From Aquamicrobium defluvii (GTDB taxonomy: Bacteria > Pseudomonadota > Alphaproteobacteria > Rhizobiales > Rhizobiaceae): a DNA stretch of 64,000 nucleotides. Position 1 is the first letter of the stretch, and the number at the start of each line of letters is the position of its first letter. Both the position numbers and the translations under genes were made by a program. The notes below the pieces were generated by a model that saw only the letters and a program-made list of their open reading frames with translations, did no database searches and was not told where the DNA came from. This document shows positions 37,311 through 46,216 of this stretch, one piece after another. Location: the NCBI RefSeq assembly GCF_004363725.1, contig NZ_SNZF01000010.1:80251-144250 (forward strand). Reading direction: 5' to 3'.

Positions 37311-38540
37311 TCAGAGGCCGGCGGCTTTTGTAAGATTGATGCGAAAACGATCTCGACGTCGCTGATATTTGCGTGTCATTTCCGCGGAAGCGTGACCGAG
37401 CTGCTTTTGGACGTGACGTTCTTCGACATCGGCTGAAGAGGCAAGGCCAGCACGCAGAGAATGGCCGGCAAACAGATTGGCGCGCCGTCCCTCCGGGAGA
37501 TCGCCGCGCACGCCGGCGGCCAGCGCGGCCCGTTTGACCAGTCTGGCGACTTCCTGGTCGTTAAGGCGGCCGGAACCGACCTTCCTGCCCTGACCGGTGA
37601 CGCGGCGGAAAAGGGGGCCATGGGCGATCCGGGCGAGGCTGAGCCAGGTTTGCAGTGCCATGACCGGACAGGTCGCGTCGGACGAGCCACGGCCGATCTC
37701 GACCTCGCGCCACCCGGTCTTGCCCCGCAAGGTAACCAGCATCCCGCCATCCAGCACCTCGATCCAGCCAAGCCCGTCCTCGGTCTGATCGCGGGCGCAA
37801 TCGAGGCCGACGATCTCGGAGCGTCTGAGAGCGCCCGCGAAGCCGATGAGCAGCATTGCCCGGTCGCGCAGACCCCGTAAGGTGCCGCGATCCAGAGTTT
37901 CTAGCATGGCGATCAGGTCGTCCGGCAGGAGCGCCTCTTTCTGGCGTGGGGGCGCTGCGTGACGGTTCCGGATTCCGGCCATGACGGTCGCTATGTGACG
38001 ATCCTTGCGGTCCAGCGACAGGCCGCGTTGTGCATAGTTCCAGGCCAGCGCCGAAAGACGTCGCTCGATCGTGGAGACTGCATGTGGCTTCGCGCTGGCG
38101 GCTCGCGGAGCGGGGCGGCCGGGAACATCGTCTGCGGTGCCGGCGGCGAGCGCGGTGACGTAAAGGCCGACCACCTGCGGATCCGGGGGCAGGGGGGCCA
38201 CGCTCTGGCGGCGGCACCAGCTTGTGAAATGCGCCCAGTCGGCAGCATAGGCACGGCGCGTGTTTGGCGAGGAAGCAGCTTCGACATAGGTGCGCGCGCG
38301 GGCAGCGAGGTCTTCGAGATGCTGCGGCAGGGCAGATGCCGTATCCGGTTGCGCCGGCAGACCGGATAAAGGCCCGGTTTGCGGTTCGCCATCTTCTTCA
38401 AATTCGCGTTTGCGACCACTCGCATCAGTATGTGTGGCGCGGTTATGATCCTGGTCGGCCGATCTATGTCGATCCTCATGCCTGAAGGCACCCATCTCGC
38501 GGACCAGATCGACGATGTCGGGCAAATCTTTGTCCTGCAT
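37311..38540 (-). CDS. Tyrosine recombinase/site-specific integrase
   Basis: A 409-residue phage-integrase-family recombinase. The core-binding domain lies at about residues 75-190 (NTRRAYAADWAHFTSWCRRQ) and the catalytic domain after it. The conserved residues appear as Arg in GALRRSEIVGLD, the HSLRAGL H-x-x-R box, and LGHASAEMTRKYQRRRDRF with the His/Tyr nucleophile. Such genes often flank repABC units in rhizobial plasmids and may resolve multimers. The first 70 residues are low-complexity and polar, and the true start may be downstream of the ATG at 38540. Convergent with repC. Confidence 0.88.
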   Translation of the reverse strand: MQDKDLPDIVDLVREMGAFRHEDRHRSADQDHNRATHTDASGRKREFEEDGEPQTGPLSGLPAQPDTASALPQHLEDLAARARTYVEAASSPNTRRAYAADWAHFTSWCRRQSVAPLPPDPQVVGLYVTALAAGTADDVPGRPAPRAASAKPHAVSTIERRLSALAWNYAQRGLSLDRKDRHIATVMAGIRNRHAAPPRQKEALLPDDLIAMLETLDRGTLRGLRDRAMLLIGFAGALRRSEIVGLDCARDQTEDGLGWIEVLDGGMLVTLRGKTGWREVEIGRGSSDATCPVMALQTWLSLARIAHGPLFRRVTGQGRKVGSGRLNDQEVARLVKRAALAAGVRGDLPEGRRANLFAGHSLRAGLASSADVEERHVQKQLGHASAEMTRKYQRRRDRFRINLTKAAGL

Positions 38541-38880
38541 GTTTCATCAAGCTCCTTCAGAGCCTTTATGTCTGAGCCGCGCGCTGTGAGCAATCCTGCG
38601 GCATTGGCCGAGGAAGTCTGCTCCGGAGAGCACATCAATCGGCTGTCGGGTGTCTGTCAGTCCCATTTCCCTCCCTGCCTCAGGCGCAATTGCCCAAAAA
38701 AACTGTCCTGCGATCGGGCAGACGGCTGAGCGCCGCCGTTCGTCTGCTTTTGAGCGGCGTTGCGCCGCTTCTGGCGAGTGAATCAGCTTATGACCGATAA
38801 GGCAACATTATCGGACTTTATTGGTTTCTGACGAAGCATGCGGATTAGCGCTAATTTTATAGCATTAAGCGCACCTGGGG
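38541..38880. other. Spacer between recombinase and IS21 remnants
   Basis: No supportable gene in about 340 bp. The right half (38770-38880) is AT-rich relative to the surroundings. No iterons or attachment-site core could be recognised by eye. Confidence 0.4.
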
Positions 38881-38997
38881 TTTATCCTCCAGGTCGATGA
38901 AACCGGCCGAATCGATCTCCATTGCCAACCTTGCGCCGCCGACCGTTCCCGGCTGGGCGGTCCCGCGCGGCCCCGTCACGAGCGCTGTCGAGGCCGC

Positions 38998-39244
38998 CTA
39001 ACCGCGCTCGCGAATCTCGCGGGTCAGGCGAATGGCCGTGAGATCGGGATAGGCAGCGACACGTCCACGCAGATAATCGACAAAGGGCGCGATCTTGTTG
39101 GGCCGCCCCACCTAGCGCGGACCATAGACGGGCAGGCAGTTCCAGCCCGCGTTCGATGTATTTGCGGACCGTCTTGGGATCGCGGCCCGTTCGACGGGCG
39201 ATCGCGGTCACCGACAGGCCCTGACGGTGTAGATCCAATATCAT
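38998..39244 (-). pseudogene. istA: N-terminal fragment of an IS21-family IstA transposase
   Basis: On the minus strand from an ATG at 39244 the product begins MILDLHRQGLSVTAIARRTG, then RDPKTVRKYIERGLELP, the N-terminal HTH of IstA. A shift near 39110 moves the continuation (NKIAPFVDYL, RVAAYPDLTAIRLTREIRERG) to another frame, and a TAG at 38998 ends it. Over 400 residues of a normal transposase are missing, including the DDE domain. It is the remnant of a second IS21-like element that abuts the truncated istA at 39406. Confidence 0.72.
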
Positions 39245-39323
39245 CAGAAGTTCTCCAAGTTGGACCACCAGCGCCGCTCCCGTCCCGCAAAGATCGGAAC
39301 GGACTATCGACACCGGGGCGAAA

Positions 39324-39359
39324 GCCGCCAGTTCCGGGACGCGTCCCGGAACTGGCGGC
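39324..39359. repeat. Perfect 36-bp palindrome in an IS21 remnant leader
   Basis: Two 18-bp arms with no loop, centred on ACGCGT, with each arm beginning GCCGCCAGTTCC. It lies 80 bp upstream of the IstA remnant start. Both arms are identical in composition, so it may be a transposase-binding site, a transcription-blocking hairpin, or the product of a rearrangement. Confidence 0.85.
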
Positions 39360-39405
39360 AATAGCGCCAACAAGGGAATTTTCGTTGCCCACAATTAGGG
39401 AATAT

Positions 39406-40752
39406 TCATCGCCCGATGACAGCACCCAGATGCAGCGCCTGCTTTACCGCCGCATGCAGATCAGCCGGATCGAAGCTTTCCAGCAGACGCAGCACCTGAA
39501 CATAGGCGCGCCGGCCCTGCTTGCCCATCCGCGCTTCCATAAGGCGGCGCATTGTCGGGAACGCCTCCGGCAGTTCCCAGCCCTGCAAGGGTGCCGCCTG
39601 GTCGAGCGCATTGATCTTCTGCTCGATCAGCGGAAGGTAATGCAGCGGATCGAAGACAACCTCCTCGCGCTCATAACTGCGCGGATGGCGGGCGATGATC
39701 TCCCCGCCGCGGCCGATCACCACCTCGTCGACGTAGCCACGGATCCAAACGTCCTGGTGGCCGAAGGCGACCGGAACGGAGTAGTCGTTGGTCCTGTAGC
39801 GCACCAGCGCCTGCGAGGAGACCCGACCGCTGGCCTGGTCGCAAGCCTCGAAGGGCGAGGCCGGCAGCGGGCGCATCGCCGCCACATCGCGCACCAAGCG
39901 TTCGCCGATCGTCTCGCTCTCGCCGCGCAGCCGATCGCGCTGGCGCTTGCGGCATTGATCCTCGAGCCACAGGTTGAACGCGTCCCACGTCGCAAAGCGC
40001 GGGATCGGCACCATGAAGTTGCGCCGGGCATAGCCGACCAGTCCTTCGACGCTGCCCTTGTCGTTGCCCTTGCCGGGACGACCGTAACGGTCCCGGATCA
40101 GGTAATGGGACAGGAAGCCGCTGAACAGCGCAGCCCGCATGCGTGTGCCGTCGGGCAGGATCTTCGCCACCAGGCAGTGGTCATTGTCGTAGACGATCGA
40201 CTGCGGCACGGCGCCGAAGAAGGCGAACGCATGGATATGGCCGTCCACCCACGCTTCGGCCACCGCCGCAGGATAGGCGCGCACATAGCAGGCGTCGCTG
40301 TGCGGCAGATCGAGCACGAAGAAGTGCGCCTTCTGCTCCACGCCACCAATGACCACCATAGCCTCACCAAAGTCGGCCTGTGCGTGCCCGGCCGGGTGCG
40401 CCAGCGGCACAAACATCTCCTGGCCGCGCCGCGCCCGATCGCGCATGTAGTCCTTGATGATCGTGTAGCCGCCGGTAAACCCGTGCTCGTCCCGCAGCCG
40501 GTCGAACACCCGTTTGGCCGTATGACGCTGCTTGCGCGGGACCCCGCGGTCCCCCTCAAGCCACCGATCGATGATCGGAATGAATGCGTCCAGCTTCGGA
40601 CGCCGAACCGGGGCCTGCCGCCGATAGCCCGGAGGAACCGAATACGCCATCATCTTGCGAACCGTGTCGCGTGAGATGCCGAAATGCCTGGATGCCTCGC
40701 GCTGGCTCATGCCCCCGTCGCACGCCACGCGAACCTTCAGATATAAGTCCAC
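39406..40752 (-). CDS. istA: IS21-family transposase IstA, C-terminally truncated
   Basis: A 448-residue IS21 transposase lacking about the last 50-60 residues of typical IstA (roughly 500). The N-terminal HTH (MSQREASRHFGISRDTVRKMM), the DDE residues in HAQADFGEA, IVYDNDHCLVAK and GNDKGSVEGLVGYARRNFMVP, and the C-terminal Mu-like domain are present. It begins with GTG at 40752. The end, AVKQALHLGAVIGR, is cut where sequence from another IS21 element begins, and no istB helper follows, so this copy is probably inactive alone. The element's outer end lies near 40800-40825, with a GGAGTAAAATCCGGCCAC-type end on the minus strand. Confidence 0.87.
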   Translation of the reverse strand: MDLYLKVRVACDGGMSQREASRHFGISRDTVRKMMAYSVPPGYRRQAPVRRPKLDAFIPIIDRWLEGDRGVPRKQRHTAKRVFDRLRDEHGFTGGYTIIKDYMRDRARRGQEMFVPLAHPAGHAQADFGEAMVVIGGVEQKAHFFVLDLPHSDACYVRAYPAAVAEAWVDGHIHAFAFFGAVPQSIVYDNDHCLVAKILPDGTRMRAALFSGFLSHYLIRDRYGRPGKGNDKGSVEGLVGYARRNFMVPIPRFATWDAFNLWLEDQCRKRQRDRLRGESETIGERLVRDVAAMRPLPASPFEACDQASGRVSSQALVRYRTNDYSVPVAFGHQDVWIRGYVDEVVIGRGGEIIARHPRSYEREEVVFDPLHYLPLIEQKINALDQAAPLQGWELPEAFPTMRRLMEARMGKQGRRAYVQVLRLLESFDPADLHAAVKQALHLGAVIGR

Positions 40753-40846
40753 GGTATAGATCCCTCGTCCCTCCCTGCCCTGAGCAGAAAAGGGAAAAAG
40801 TGGCCGGATTTTACTCCGCCCGCAGCAGGACTATCCCGCCGCTACC

Positions 40847-41299
40847 GTGGTCGACTTTCGCACCGCCGTTCTCACCAGCGCCGGTCCCGACCGGGGCGCG
40901 GCCGCCCGCGCGCGCATCTTCCATGCGGCGATAGCGGTGGCGCTGCAAAAAGGGTTTGGAAAGGTGACGTTGAGCCTGGTCGCCAGCGAGGCGGGCCTCA
41001 GCAAGGGCGGCCTGCTCCACCACTTCGCCACCAAGAACGCGCTGATCCGGGGGATGCTGGAGTTTTATGAGGACCGGACGGCCCCAAACGCCCGGCTCGA
41101 CGACGCAAACCAGTGCGCTTGCGATCCGCTGGCCGTGGCGGTGCTCATCGCCGCGTTCGAGCGCCCCACGGTGCTGGAAGAAGTCCGTATGCAGCCCGAT
41201 GCGGAACGTCCCGATCTGAAGGACCGCCAGGAATCGCCGCGCCATTCGCGGCTCGCCGGGACCCTGATCGCAAAGGTCAATCTTGCGGCGGCAAGGTGA
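40847..41299 (+). CDS. Short TetR-like regulator, possibly truncated
   Basis: A 150-residue product with an intact TetR HTH (ARARIFHAAIAVALQKGFGKVTLSLVASEAGLSKGGLLHHFATKNALI, about residues 20-70) and only part of a ligand domain (DPLAVAVLIAAFERPTVLEEVR). The last 35 residues are unlike the family, and normal members have 190-200 residues. It starts with GTG right beside the IS21 end. A decayed or shortened gene is likely; a neighbouring frame to 41346 contains VSDVVVSRPVMGEKPA, which resembles the end of an efflux adaptor protein, but this is too short to call. Confidence 0.5.
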   Translation: MVDFRTAVLTSAGPDRGAAARARIFHAAIAVALQKGFGKVTLSLVASEAGLSKGGLLHHFATKNALIRGMLEFYEDRTAPNARLDDANQCACDPLAVAVLIAAFERPTVLEEVRMQPDAERPDLKDRQESPRHSRLAGTLIAKVNLAAAR

Positions 41300-41443
41300 G
41301 CGATGTGGTGGTGAGCCGGCCGGTCATGGGCGAGAAGCCGGCATGATCCGGCCGGGCCGGCGGCTGACGGGCCCAGCGCCCGGCAGCGCTTATCGCGGAG
41401 GAAGCCTCATGAGGCTGCGCCCGGGGGGTTCACCCGTTCCGCA

Positions 41444-41911
41444 TCAGGCCTGCCCGCGCCCGGCCCCGTTGTCCGGCGCCTGAATGAGTTCGAGAACCAG
41501 ACCTTCGTGGTTGCGGAGATAGGCGATGCGGGAACCTTTATTGGGGCCGGCGTCGATGACGACCACTGCGCCCATCGGTTCCACCCCGTGGCCCGCCGCC
41601 TTGTCCAGAGCCGCATCGATGTCATCGACGCTGAAGCCGAGATGCAGCGAGCCGAGATCGCAGGCGCGCGGAAGGAAGGTCTTCACCCCGTCCGGGGCGC
41701 GATAGGAAAGCAGTTCCACCGTTGCGCCGCTTCCGCTGCGCATATAGGCGATCTCGACCTCGACGCCCGGCACGCCGATGACGCGCGAGATGATGGCGGG
41801 GTCGCGGGGCGCGCGCGAGATGACGGTGAAGCCGAAGACATCCTCGAACAGGTGAATGGCGGCGTCGAGATCACCTACGGTGACGCCGGTATGGTTGAAT
41901 GTGACAGTCAT
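41444..41911 (-). CDS. VOC family (glyoxalase/dioxygenase superfamily) protein
   Basis: A 155-residue vicinal oxygen chelate protein of the methylmalonyl-CoA epimerase/glyoxalase I type. It has two beta-alpha-beta modules: FNHTGVTVGDLDAAIHLFEDVFGFTV with the first metal-ligand His, and GSLHLGFSVDDIDAALDKAAGHG with the second, ending in a Glu in LRNHEGLVLELIQAP. It is the last gene of a minus-strand operon encoding E1, E2 and an SDR, so it may isomerise or cleave an intermediate of the same pathway. Substrate unknown. Confidence 0.82.
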   Translation of the reverse strand: MTVTFNHTGVTVGDLDAAIHLFEDVFGFTVISRAPRDPAIISRVIGVPGVEVEIAYMRSGSGATVELLSYRAPDGVKTFLPRACDLGSLHLGFSVDDIDAALDKAAGHGVEPMGAVVVIDAGPNKGSRIAYLRNHEGLVLELIQAPDNGAGRGQA

Positions 41912-41932
41912 GCAGTGTCCTCCCGGTAGTTT

Positions 41933-42703
41933 TCAGTGGGCGAGATAGCCGCCGTCGACGGGCAGCACATGGCCGGTGACCATGGACGACGCCGGCGAGA
42001 CGAGATAGAGCGCCGCGGCGGCGGCGTCGAGCGTCGTGGCGAAGCGCCCGAGCGGCATCGCCGGCAGAAGTTTTTCGGCGACGCCGGGACTTTCCAGGAA
42101 GGCGCGGTTAAAATCGGTCTTGATCCAGGCCGGCGCGATGGCGTTGACCCTGACGCCATCGCGGCCCCATTCCATCGCCAGTGCGCGTGTCAGGTTCACC
42201 ATGCCGCCCTTGGAGGCGTGGTAGGAGGCGATCGGATAGAACCCGCCGCCGGACAGCGCCATGATCGAGGCCACGTTGACGATGGCTCCTCCGCCGGCGC
42301 GGATCATGAGCGGCTGCGAGAGCCGGCAGCATTCGAAGGTCGCATCCAGATTGACGGCCATGGCTTGCCGCCAGACCTCGGGGGTAAGCTCCGCCGCCGG
42401 CCTGCGCTGAACGACCGCCGCGTTGTTGACAAGGATGTCGAGGCGGGAAAAACGCGCCTCGACGGCGTCGAAGCAGGCGCTCAGCGCGCTCATGTCGGAA
42501 ATGTCGAGCGCATGCGGCACGACATTCGCGCCCTGGCCGGACAGGTCCGCGCAGGCGTCCGCCAAGGCGTCTTCGTCGCGGTCGATCAGCACCAGACGAG
42601 CGCCGGCGGAGGCTAGCAGGCGGGCTGTTTCCAGGCCGATGCCGCGCGCCGCGCCGGTGATCAGCGCCACCTTTCCGGACAGGTCGAAGAGGCTGTCGAT
42701 CAT
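41933..42703 (-). CDS. SDR family oxidoreductase
   Basis: A 256-residue classical short-chain dehydrogenase. The cofactor motif is TGAARGIGLETARLL, with LIDRDEDAL after the second strand; an Asp at this position favours NAD(H). NNAAV and the catalytic Ser-Tyr-Lys (ASIMALSGGGFYPIASYHASKGG) are intact. It lies 8 bp after the E2 gene and 21 bp before the VOC gene, all minus strand. Proximity to an acetoin-type dehydrogenase complex suggests interconversion of a hydroxyketone or diol (inference). Confidence 0.86.
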   Translation of the reverse strand: MIDSLFDLSGKVALITGAARGIGLETARLLASAGARLVLIDRDEDALADACADLSGQGANVVPHALDISDMSALSACFDAVEARFSRLDILVNNAAVVQRRPAAELTPEVWRQAMAVNLDATFECCRLSQPLMIRAGGGAIVNVASIMALSGGGFYPIASYHASKGGMVNLTRALAMEWGRDGVRVNAIAPAWIKTDFNRAFLESPGVAEKLLPAMPLGRFATTLDAAAAALYLVSPASSMVTGHVLPVDGGYLAH

Positions 42704-42710
42704 GCCGGCC

Positions 42711-43943
42711 TCACGCCATCAGGAGCAGCGGCGTTTCGATCAGCCGCTTCAGTTCGCGCAGCACCTTCGCGCCGACCGCGCCGTCGATGGCCCGATGGTC
42801 GACCGAAAGCGTCAGCCGCAGGCGTTTGACCTCCACCGGCGCGCCATCGCGCAGCGCCAGTTCGGTTTCCACCGCGCCGACCGCCAGGTTCATGGACTGC
42901 GGCGGGTTGATGATTGCGGCGAAGGAGCTGACGCCGAACATGCCCAGATTGGAGATTCCGGCGAGACCGCCGGTGTAGTCTTCAGGCATGAGTTGCCCGG
43001 CGCGCGCCTTTTCGATGGCGTCGCGCGCGCCGATGGCGATGGCGCCCGGCGAGAGCCTTGCCGCATCGCGCAGGATGGGGGTGATCAGGCCATCGTCCAG
43101 CGCAACGGCGACGCCGATGTCCACCGAAGCGTGATGGATCATACCTTCGTCGCTATAGGTGACCATGGCGGCGGGAACGCGCGAGATGGCCAGCGCCCAT
43201 GCCTTCACCAGCAGGTCATTCACGGTGAAGCGCACCTCGCTGCCCGATTCTGCCTGCGCGGCGTTCAGATCGGCCCGCAGCGCCAGCAGTGCGTCGACCC
43301 GGCAGCCGGCTTCCAGATAGAAGTGCGGCACGGTCTGTTTGGCCTCGACCAGGCGGCGGGCGATGGTCCGGCGCATGGCTCCGTGCGGTTCGAGCCTTGC
43401 CCCGGGCGGCACGATGGCCGGCGTCGGGGCGATTGCTGCGAGGGGGGCGGGGGGCCGGCTCGCGGCGGCGGCCGTCTGGGTGGCGGCGCGTTCGGCGGCC
43501 TCGCGGATATCCTGGGCAATGATGCGCCCGCGCGGACCCGTGCCGACAAGACCGTCCACCCCGACGTCGAGTTCACGGGCGAGGCGGCGCGCCAGCGGCG
43601 AGATGCGCATCGGGGGCTCGTCTTCGACGGCGGCCGAAGCCGTGTCCGCCGCTGCGGCCGCCGGCTCGCTCACCGGTTCCGCAGCCGGCGCGAGCGCGGC
43701 CTCGCCGTCGCCCAGAACGCCGATCACGGTTTCCACCGCAACGTCCGCAGTGTCGGCTGCGACGACGATCTTTTCGAGGACGCCATCTTCGGGGGCCTCG
43801 ATATCCATGGCCGCCTTGTCGGTTTCCAGTTCTGCCAGAAGATCGCCCTTGCGCACCTTGTCGCCGACGGCGACGTGCCAGCGCACCAGCTTTCCGGCCA
43901 CCATCGTGGGAGAGATCGCCGGCATGACAATGTCGATGGCCAT
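42711..43943 (-). CDS. Dihydrolipoamide acyltransferase (E2) of a 2-oxoacid/acetoin dehydrogenase complex
   Basis: A 410-residue E2 with one lipoyl domain (IDIVMPAISPTMV ... ELETDKAAMDIEAPEDG with lipoyl-Lys about residue 43), a peripheral subunit-binding domain (RISPLARRLARELDVGVDGLVGTGPRGRIIAQDI, about residues 125-160) and the catalytic domain ending in SVDHRAIDGAVGAKVLRELK (His and Asp of the active site). It takes the acyl or acetyl group from the E1 protein encoded 2 nt upstream. The ATG at 43943 has a GGGAGG site. No E3 gene is nearby, so the complex presumably borrows lipoamide dehydrogenase from another locus. Confidence 0.9.
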   Translation of the reverse strand: MAIDIVMPAISPTMVAGKLVRWHVAVGDKVRKGDLLAELETDKAAMDIEAPEDGVLEKIVVAADTADVAVETVIGVLGDGEAALAPAAEPVSEPAAAAADTASAAVEDEPPMRISPLARRLARELDVGVDGLVGTGPRGRIIAQDIREAAERAATQTAAAASRPPAPLAAIAPTPAIVPPGARLEPHGAMRRTIARRLVEAKQTVPHFYLEAGCRVDALLALRADLNAAQAESGSEVRFTVNDLLVKAWALAISRVPAAMVTYSDEGMIHHASVDIGVAVALDDGLITPILRDAARLSPGAIAIGARDAIEKARAGQLMPEDYTGGLAGISNLGMFGVSSFAAIINPPQSMNLAVGAVETELALRDGAPVEVKRLRLTLSVDHRAIDGAVGAKVLRELKRLIETPLLLMA

Positions 43944-43945
43944 GC

Positions 43946-46039
43946 TCAGTCCTCCCTGCCGGCGGGGAGGGTGCGGCTGCACATGCGCCGCACGGCATCG
44001 GCGATTGAGGCCGCGGTCGGCATGACCTCGCGTTCCAGCCGGTCGTTATAGGGCATGGGCACTTCGAGGGCCCCGAGCCGTTCCACCGGGGCGTCGAGCC
44101 AGTCGAAGGCTTCCTCGGTGATCTGGGCGGCGATCTCCCCGCCCAGGCCGCCGGTGCGCCATGCCTCATGAACGACGAGGCAGCGGCTTGTTTTCTTCAC
44201 CGAACGCACGAAGCAGGCCATGTCGAGCGGGCGCAGGCTGCGCGGGTCGATCACCTCCACGCTGACGCCTTCGCGCGCGAGCGTTTCAGCAGCAGACAGG
44301 GCGCGCTCGACCATGGCGAGGGTCGCGATGACGGTAATGTCGTGGCCCTCGCGCTTGATGTCGGCCTTGCCGATCTCGATCTCGTAGGGCTGTTCGGGAA
44401 CCGGCGCCGCGCCGCCGAGATAAAGCAGCTTGTGCTCCAGGAAGATGACCGGGTTGTCGTCACGGATCGCCGCCATCAGCAGACCCTTGGCGTCATAGGG
44501 GGTCGAGGGGGCAAGCACGGTGAGGCCGGGAATATGGGCGAACCACGCCTCCAGCGACTGCGAGTGCTGGGCCGCAAGACGGATGCCGCCGCCTTGCGGT
44601 CCACGAAACACCACCGGCACGTTGGCCTTGCCGCCCAGCATGAAACGCAGCTTGGCGGCTTGGTTGACGATCGGGTCCATCATGAAGGTGACGAAGTCGA
44701 ATATCTGGATCTCGGCGATCGGCCGCCGGCCGGACAGGGCCGCGCCTACCGCAGCGCCGGAAATGACGCCTTCGGAGATCGGCGTGTTGATGATGCGGTC
44801 GCCGCCGAAGCGCTCGTGCAGGCCGCGTGTGACGCCGAAGGTGCCGCCGACAGGGCCGACATCCTCGCCCATCAGGAACACGGTTTCGTCTTCCTCGATC
44901 GACTGGAAGATCGCCTCGCGAACCGCTTCCGTATAGGTGATGGCGCGGCTGCCGGCCGGGGGCGGGGCCGCAGGGGTGCGACGCGGAGCAAGGATCTTGT
45001 CGAACATCGACTGCGCGTCCGGCTCGGGCGAGGCTTCCGCGAAGCGGACCGCGTCCTCGATCACCTCGCCGACCTCCGCCGCCAGCGCGTCATAATCCGC
45101 TTCGGCGATGTCCCATTCCTCGATCAGCCGGCGGCGCATGCGCAGCAGCGGATCTTCCGTCAGCCATTGCCGCACCTCTTCGTCGGTGCGATAGCCGAGC
45201 AGATTGCCGCGCACCGAATGGTCGCCGTGGCGATAGGTCATGGCCTCGATGAGGGTGGGGCCTTCGCCGGCGCGGGCGCGGGCGATCGCTTCCGACACGG
45301 CGGCATAGACGGCGACAGGATCGTTGCCGTCTATGCGTTCGCCGGGAATGCCGTAGCTCTGCGCACGGGCGGCGACCGATCCGCCCGCCGTGGCGTGGTC
45401 GAAGGGCGTCGACATGCCGTAAAGGTTGTTTTCGCACATGAACACGATGGGCAGCTTCCACAGCGCCGACATGTTCAGCGCTTCATGGAAGATGCCTTCG
45501 TTGGACCCGCCATCGCCGAAGAAGGCGATGCCGGCATCGTCCGAGCCGCGCTGCCTGGCGGCCAGCGCAGCGCCCACGCCAAGACCCATGCTGGCGCCGA
45601 CGATGCCGTTCGCACCCAGAATGTTGAGTTGGACATCGGCCACGTGCATCGAGCCGCCGAGGCCGCCGCAGATGCCGCCGACCCGGCCGCACAGCTCGGC
45701 CATCATGCCGCGCAGGTCGGCGCCCTTGGCGATGCAGTGGCCATGGCCGCGATGATGGGTGGTGATGAAGTCGTCCTTGCGCAGGGAAAAGCAGGCGCCT
45801 GCGGCGATGGCTTCCTGGCCGGCCGAGGAGTGGGCCGTGCCCTTCACCACGCCGGCCTTGAACAACTCCTCGGTGCGCGTTTCGAAACGACGGATGAGCA
45901 GCATGGTGCGGGCCAGAGCAAGGATGTCCTCGCGCGCCAATGGCGGCACGTTCCGCGCCAGCCTTTCGGCGGTGCGCGATGCGCTCTGGGTATAGAAACT
46001 GGTGCCGTCCTGCTCGGTCGGCGTGTCCTTCTTGGCCAC
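43946..46039 (-). CDS. Fused alpha-beta E1 component of a 2-oxoacid/acetoin-type dehydrogenase
   Basis: A 697-residue TPP enzyme in which both E1 subunits form one chain. Residues 1 to about 340 are the alpha part with the TPP motif FFGDGGSNEGIFHEALNMSA...ENN and the YRHGDHSV phosphorylation-loop region; about 365 to 697 form the beta part (AITYTEAVREAIFQSI, FLMGEDVG, GAAVGAALSGRRPIAEIQ, VIDPRSLRPLD). E1 enzymes of acetoin, branched-chain and pyruvate complexes are usually split in this lineage, so the fusion is noteworthy. The GTG at 46039 has GGAGG upstream; the next in-frame codon upstream is a TTG at 46069. Substrate not determined. Confidence 0.87.
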   Translation of the reverse strand: MAKKDTPTEQDGTSFYTQSASRTAERLARNVPPLAREDILALARTMLLIRRFETRTEELFKAGVVKGTAHSSAGQEAIAAGACFSLRKDDFITTHHRGHGHCIAKGADLRGMMAELCGRVGGICGGLGGSMHVADVQLNILGANGIVGASMGLGVGAALAARQRGSDDAGIAFFGDGGSNEGIFHEALNMSALWKLPIVFMCENNLYGMSTPFDHATAGGSVAARAQSYGIPGERIDGNDPVAVYAAVSEAIARARAGEGPTLIEAMTYRHGDHSVRGNLLGYRTDEEVRQWLTEDPLLRMRRRLIEEWDIAEADYDALAAEVGEVIEDAVRFAEASPEPDAQSMFDKILAPRRTPAAPPPAGSRAITYTEAVREAIFQSIEEDETVFLMGEDVGPVGGTFGVTRGLHERFGGDRIINTPISEGVISGAAVGAALSGRRPIAEIQIFDFVTFMMDPIVNQAAKLRFMLGGKANVPVVFRGPQGGGIRLAAQHSQSLEAWFAHIPGLTVLAPSTPYDAKGLLMAAIRDDNPVIFLEHKLLYLGGAAPVPEQPYEIEIGKADIKREGHDITVIATLAMVERALSAAETLAREGVSVEVIDPRSLRPLDMACFVRSVKKTSRCLVVHEAWRTGGLGGEIAAQITEEAFDWLDAPVERLGALEVPMPYNDRLEREVMPTAASIADAVRRMCSRTLPAGRED

Positions 46040-46158
46040 TGGATAGATCCTCCGGAATACGATCCCCAACGCCGGCGAAAGGCGTGGGCGTGAGCGGAGG
46101 CAACCATGTTTGACGCGTCAGGACAAAATCAAAGGAGATATGCCTGAAATAACTTCTT

Positions 46159-46176
46159 GTTATGTCTGTGCGCACA
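46159..46176. promoter_or_regulatory. Promoter region element upstream of the E1 gene
   Basis: GTTATGTCT (46159-46167) runs into the perfect palindrome TGTGCGCACA (46167-46176), about 120 bp before the E1 start. The nonamer recurs on the same strand at 47251-47259 in the LysR/livK divergent region, beside GCATGC. A shared regulator site is plausible. Confidence 0.4.
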
Positions 46177-46216
46177 CGATGATTTTTAAGTATCTGTGCG
46201 GCGGCGCGGGCGAAAC

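Noticed and set aside
44168..46093. 641-codon plus-strand frame opposite the E1 gene
   Set aside because: Antisense of the E1 fusion, which has intact TPP motifs; the opposite frame has no recognisable fold.
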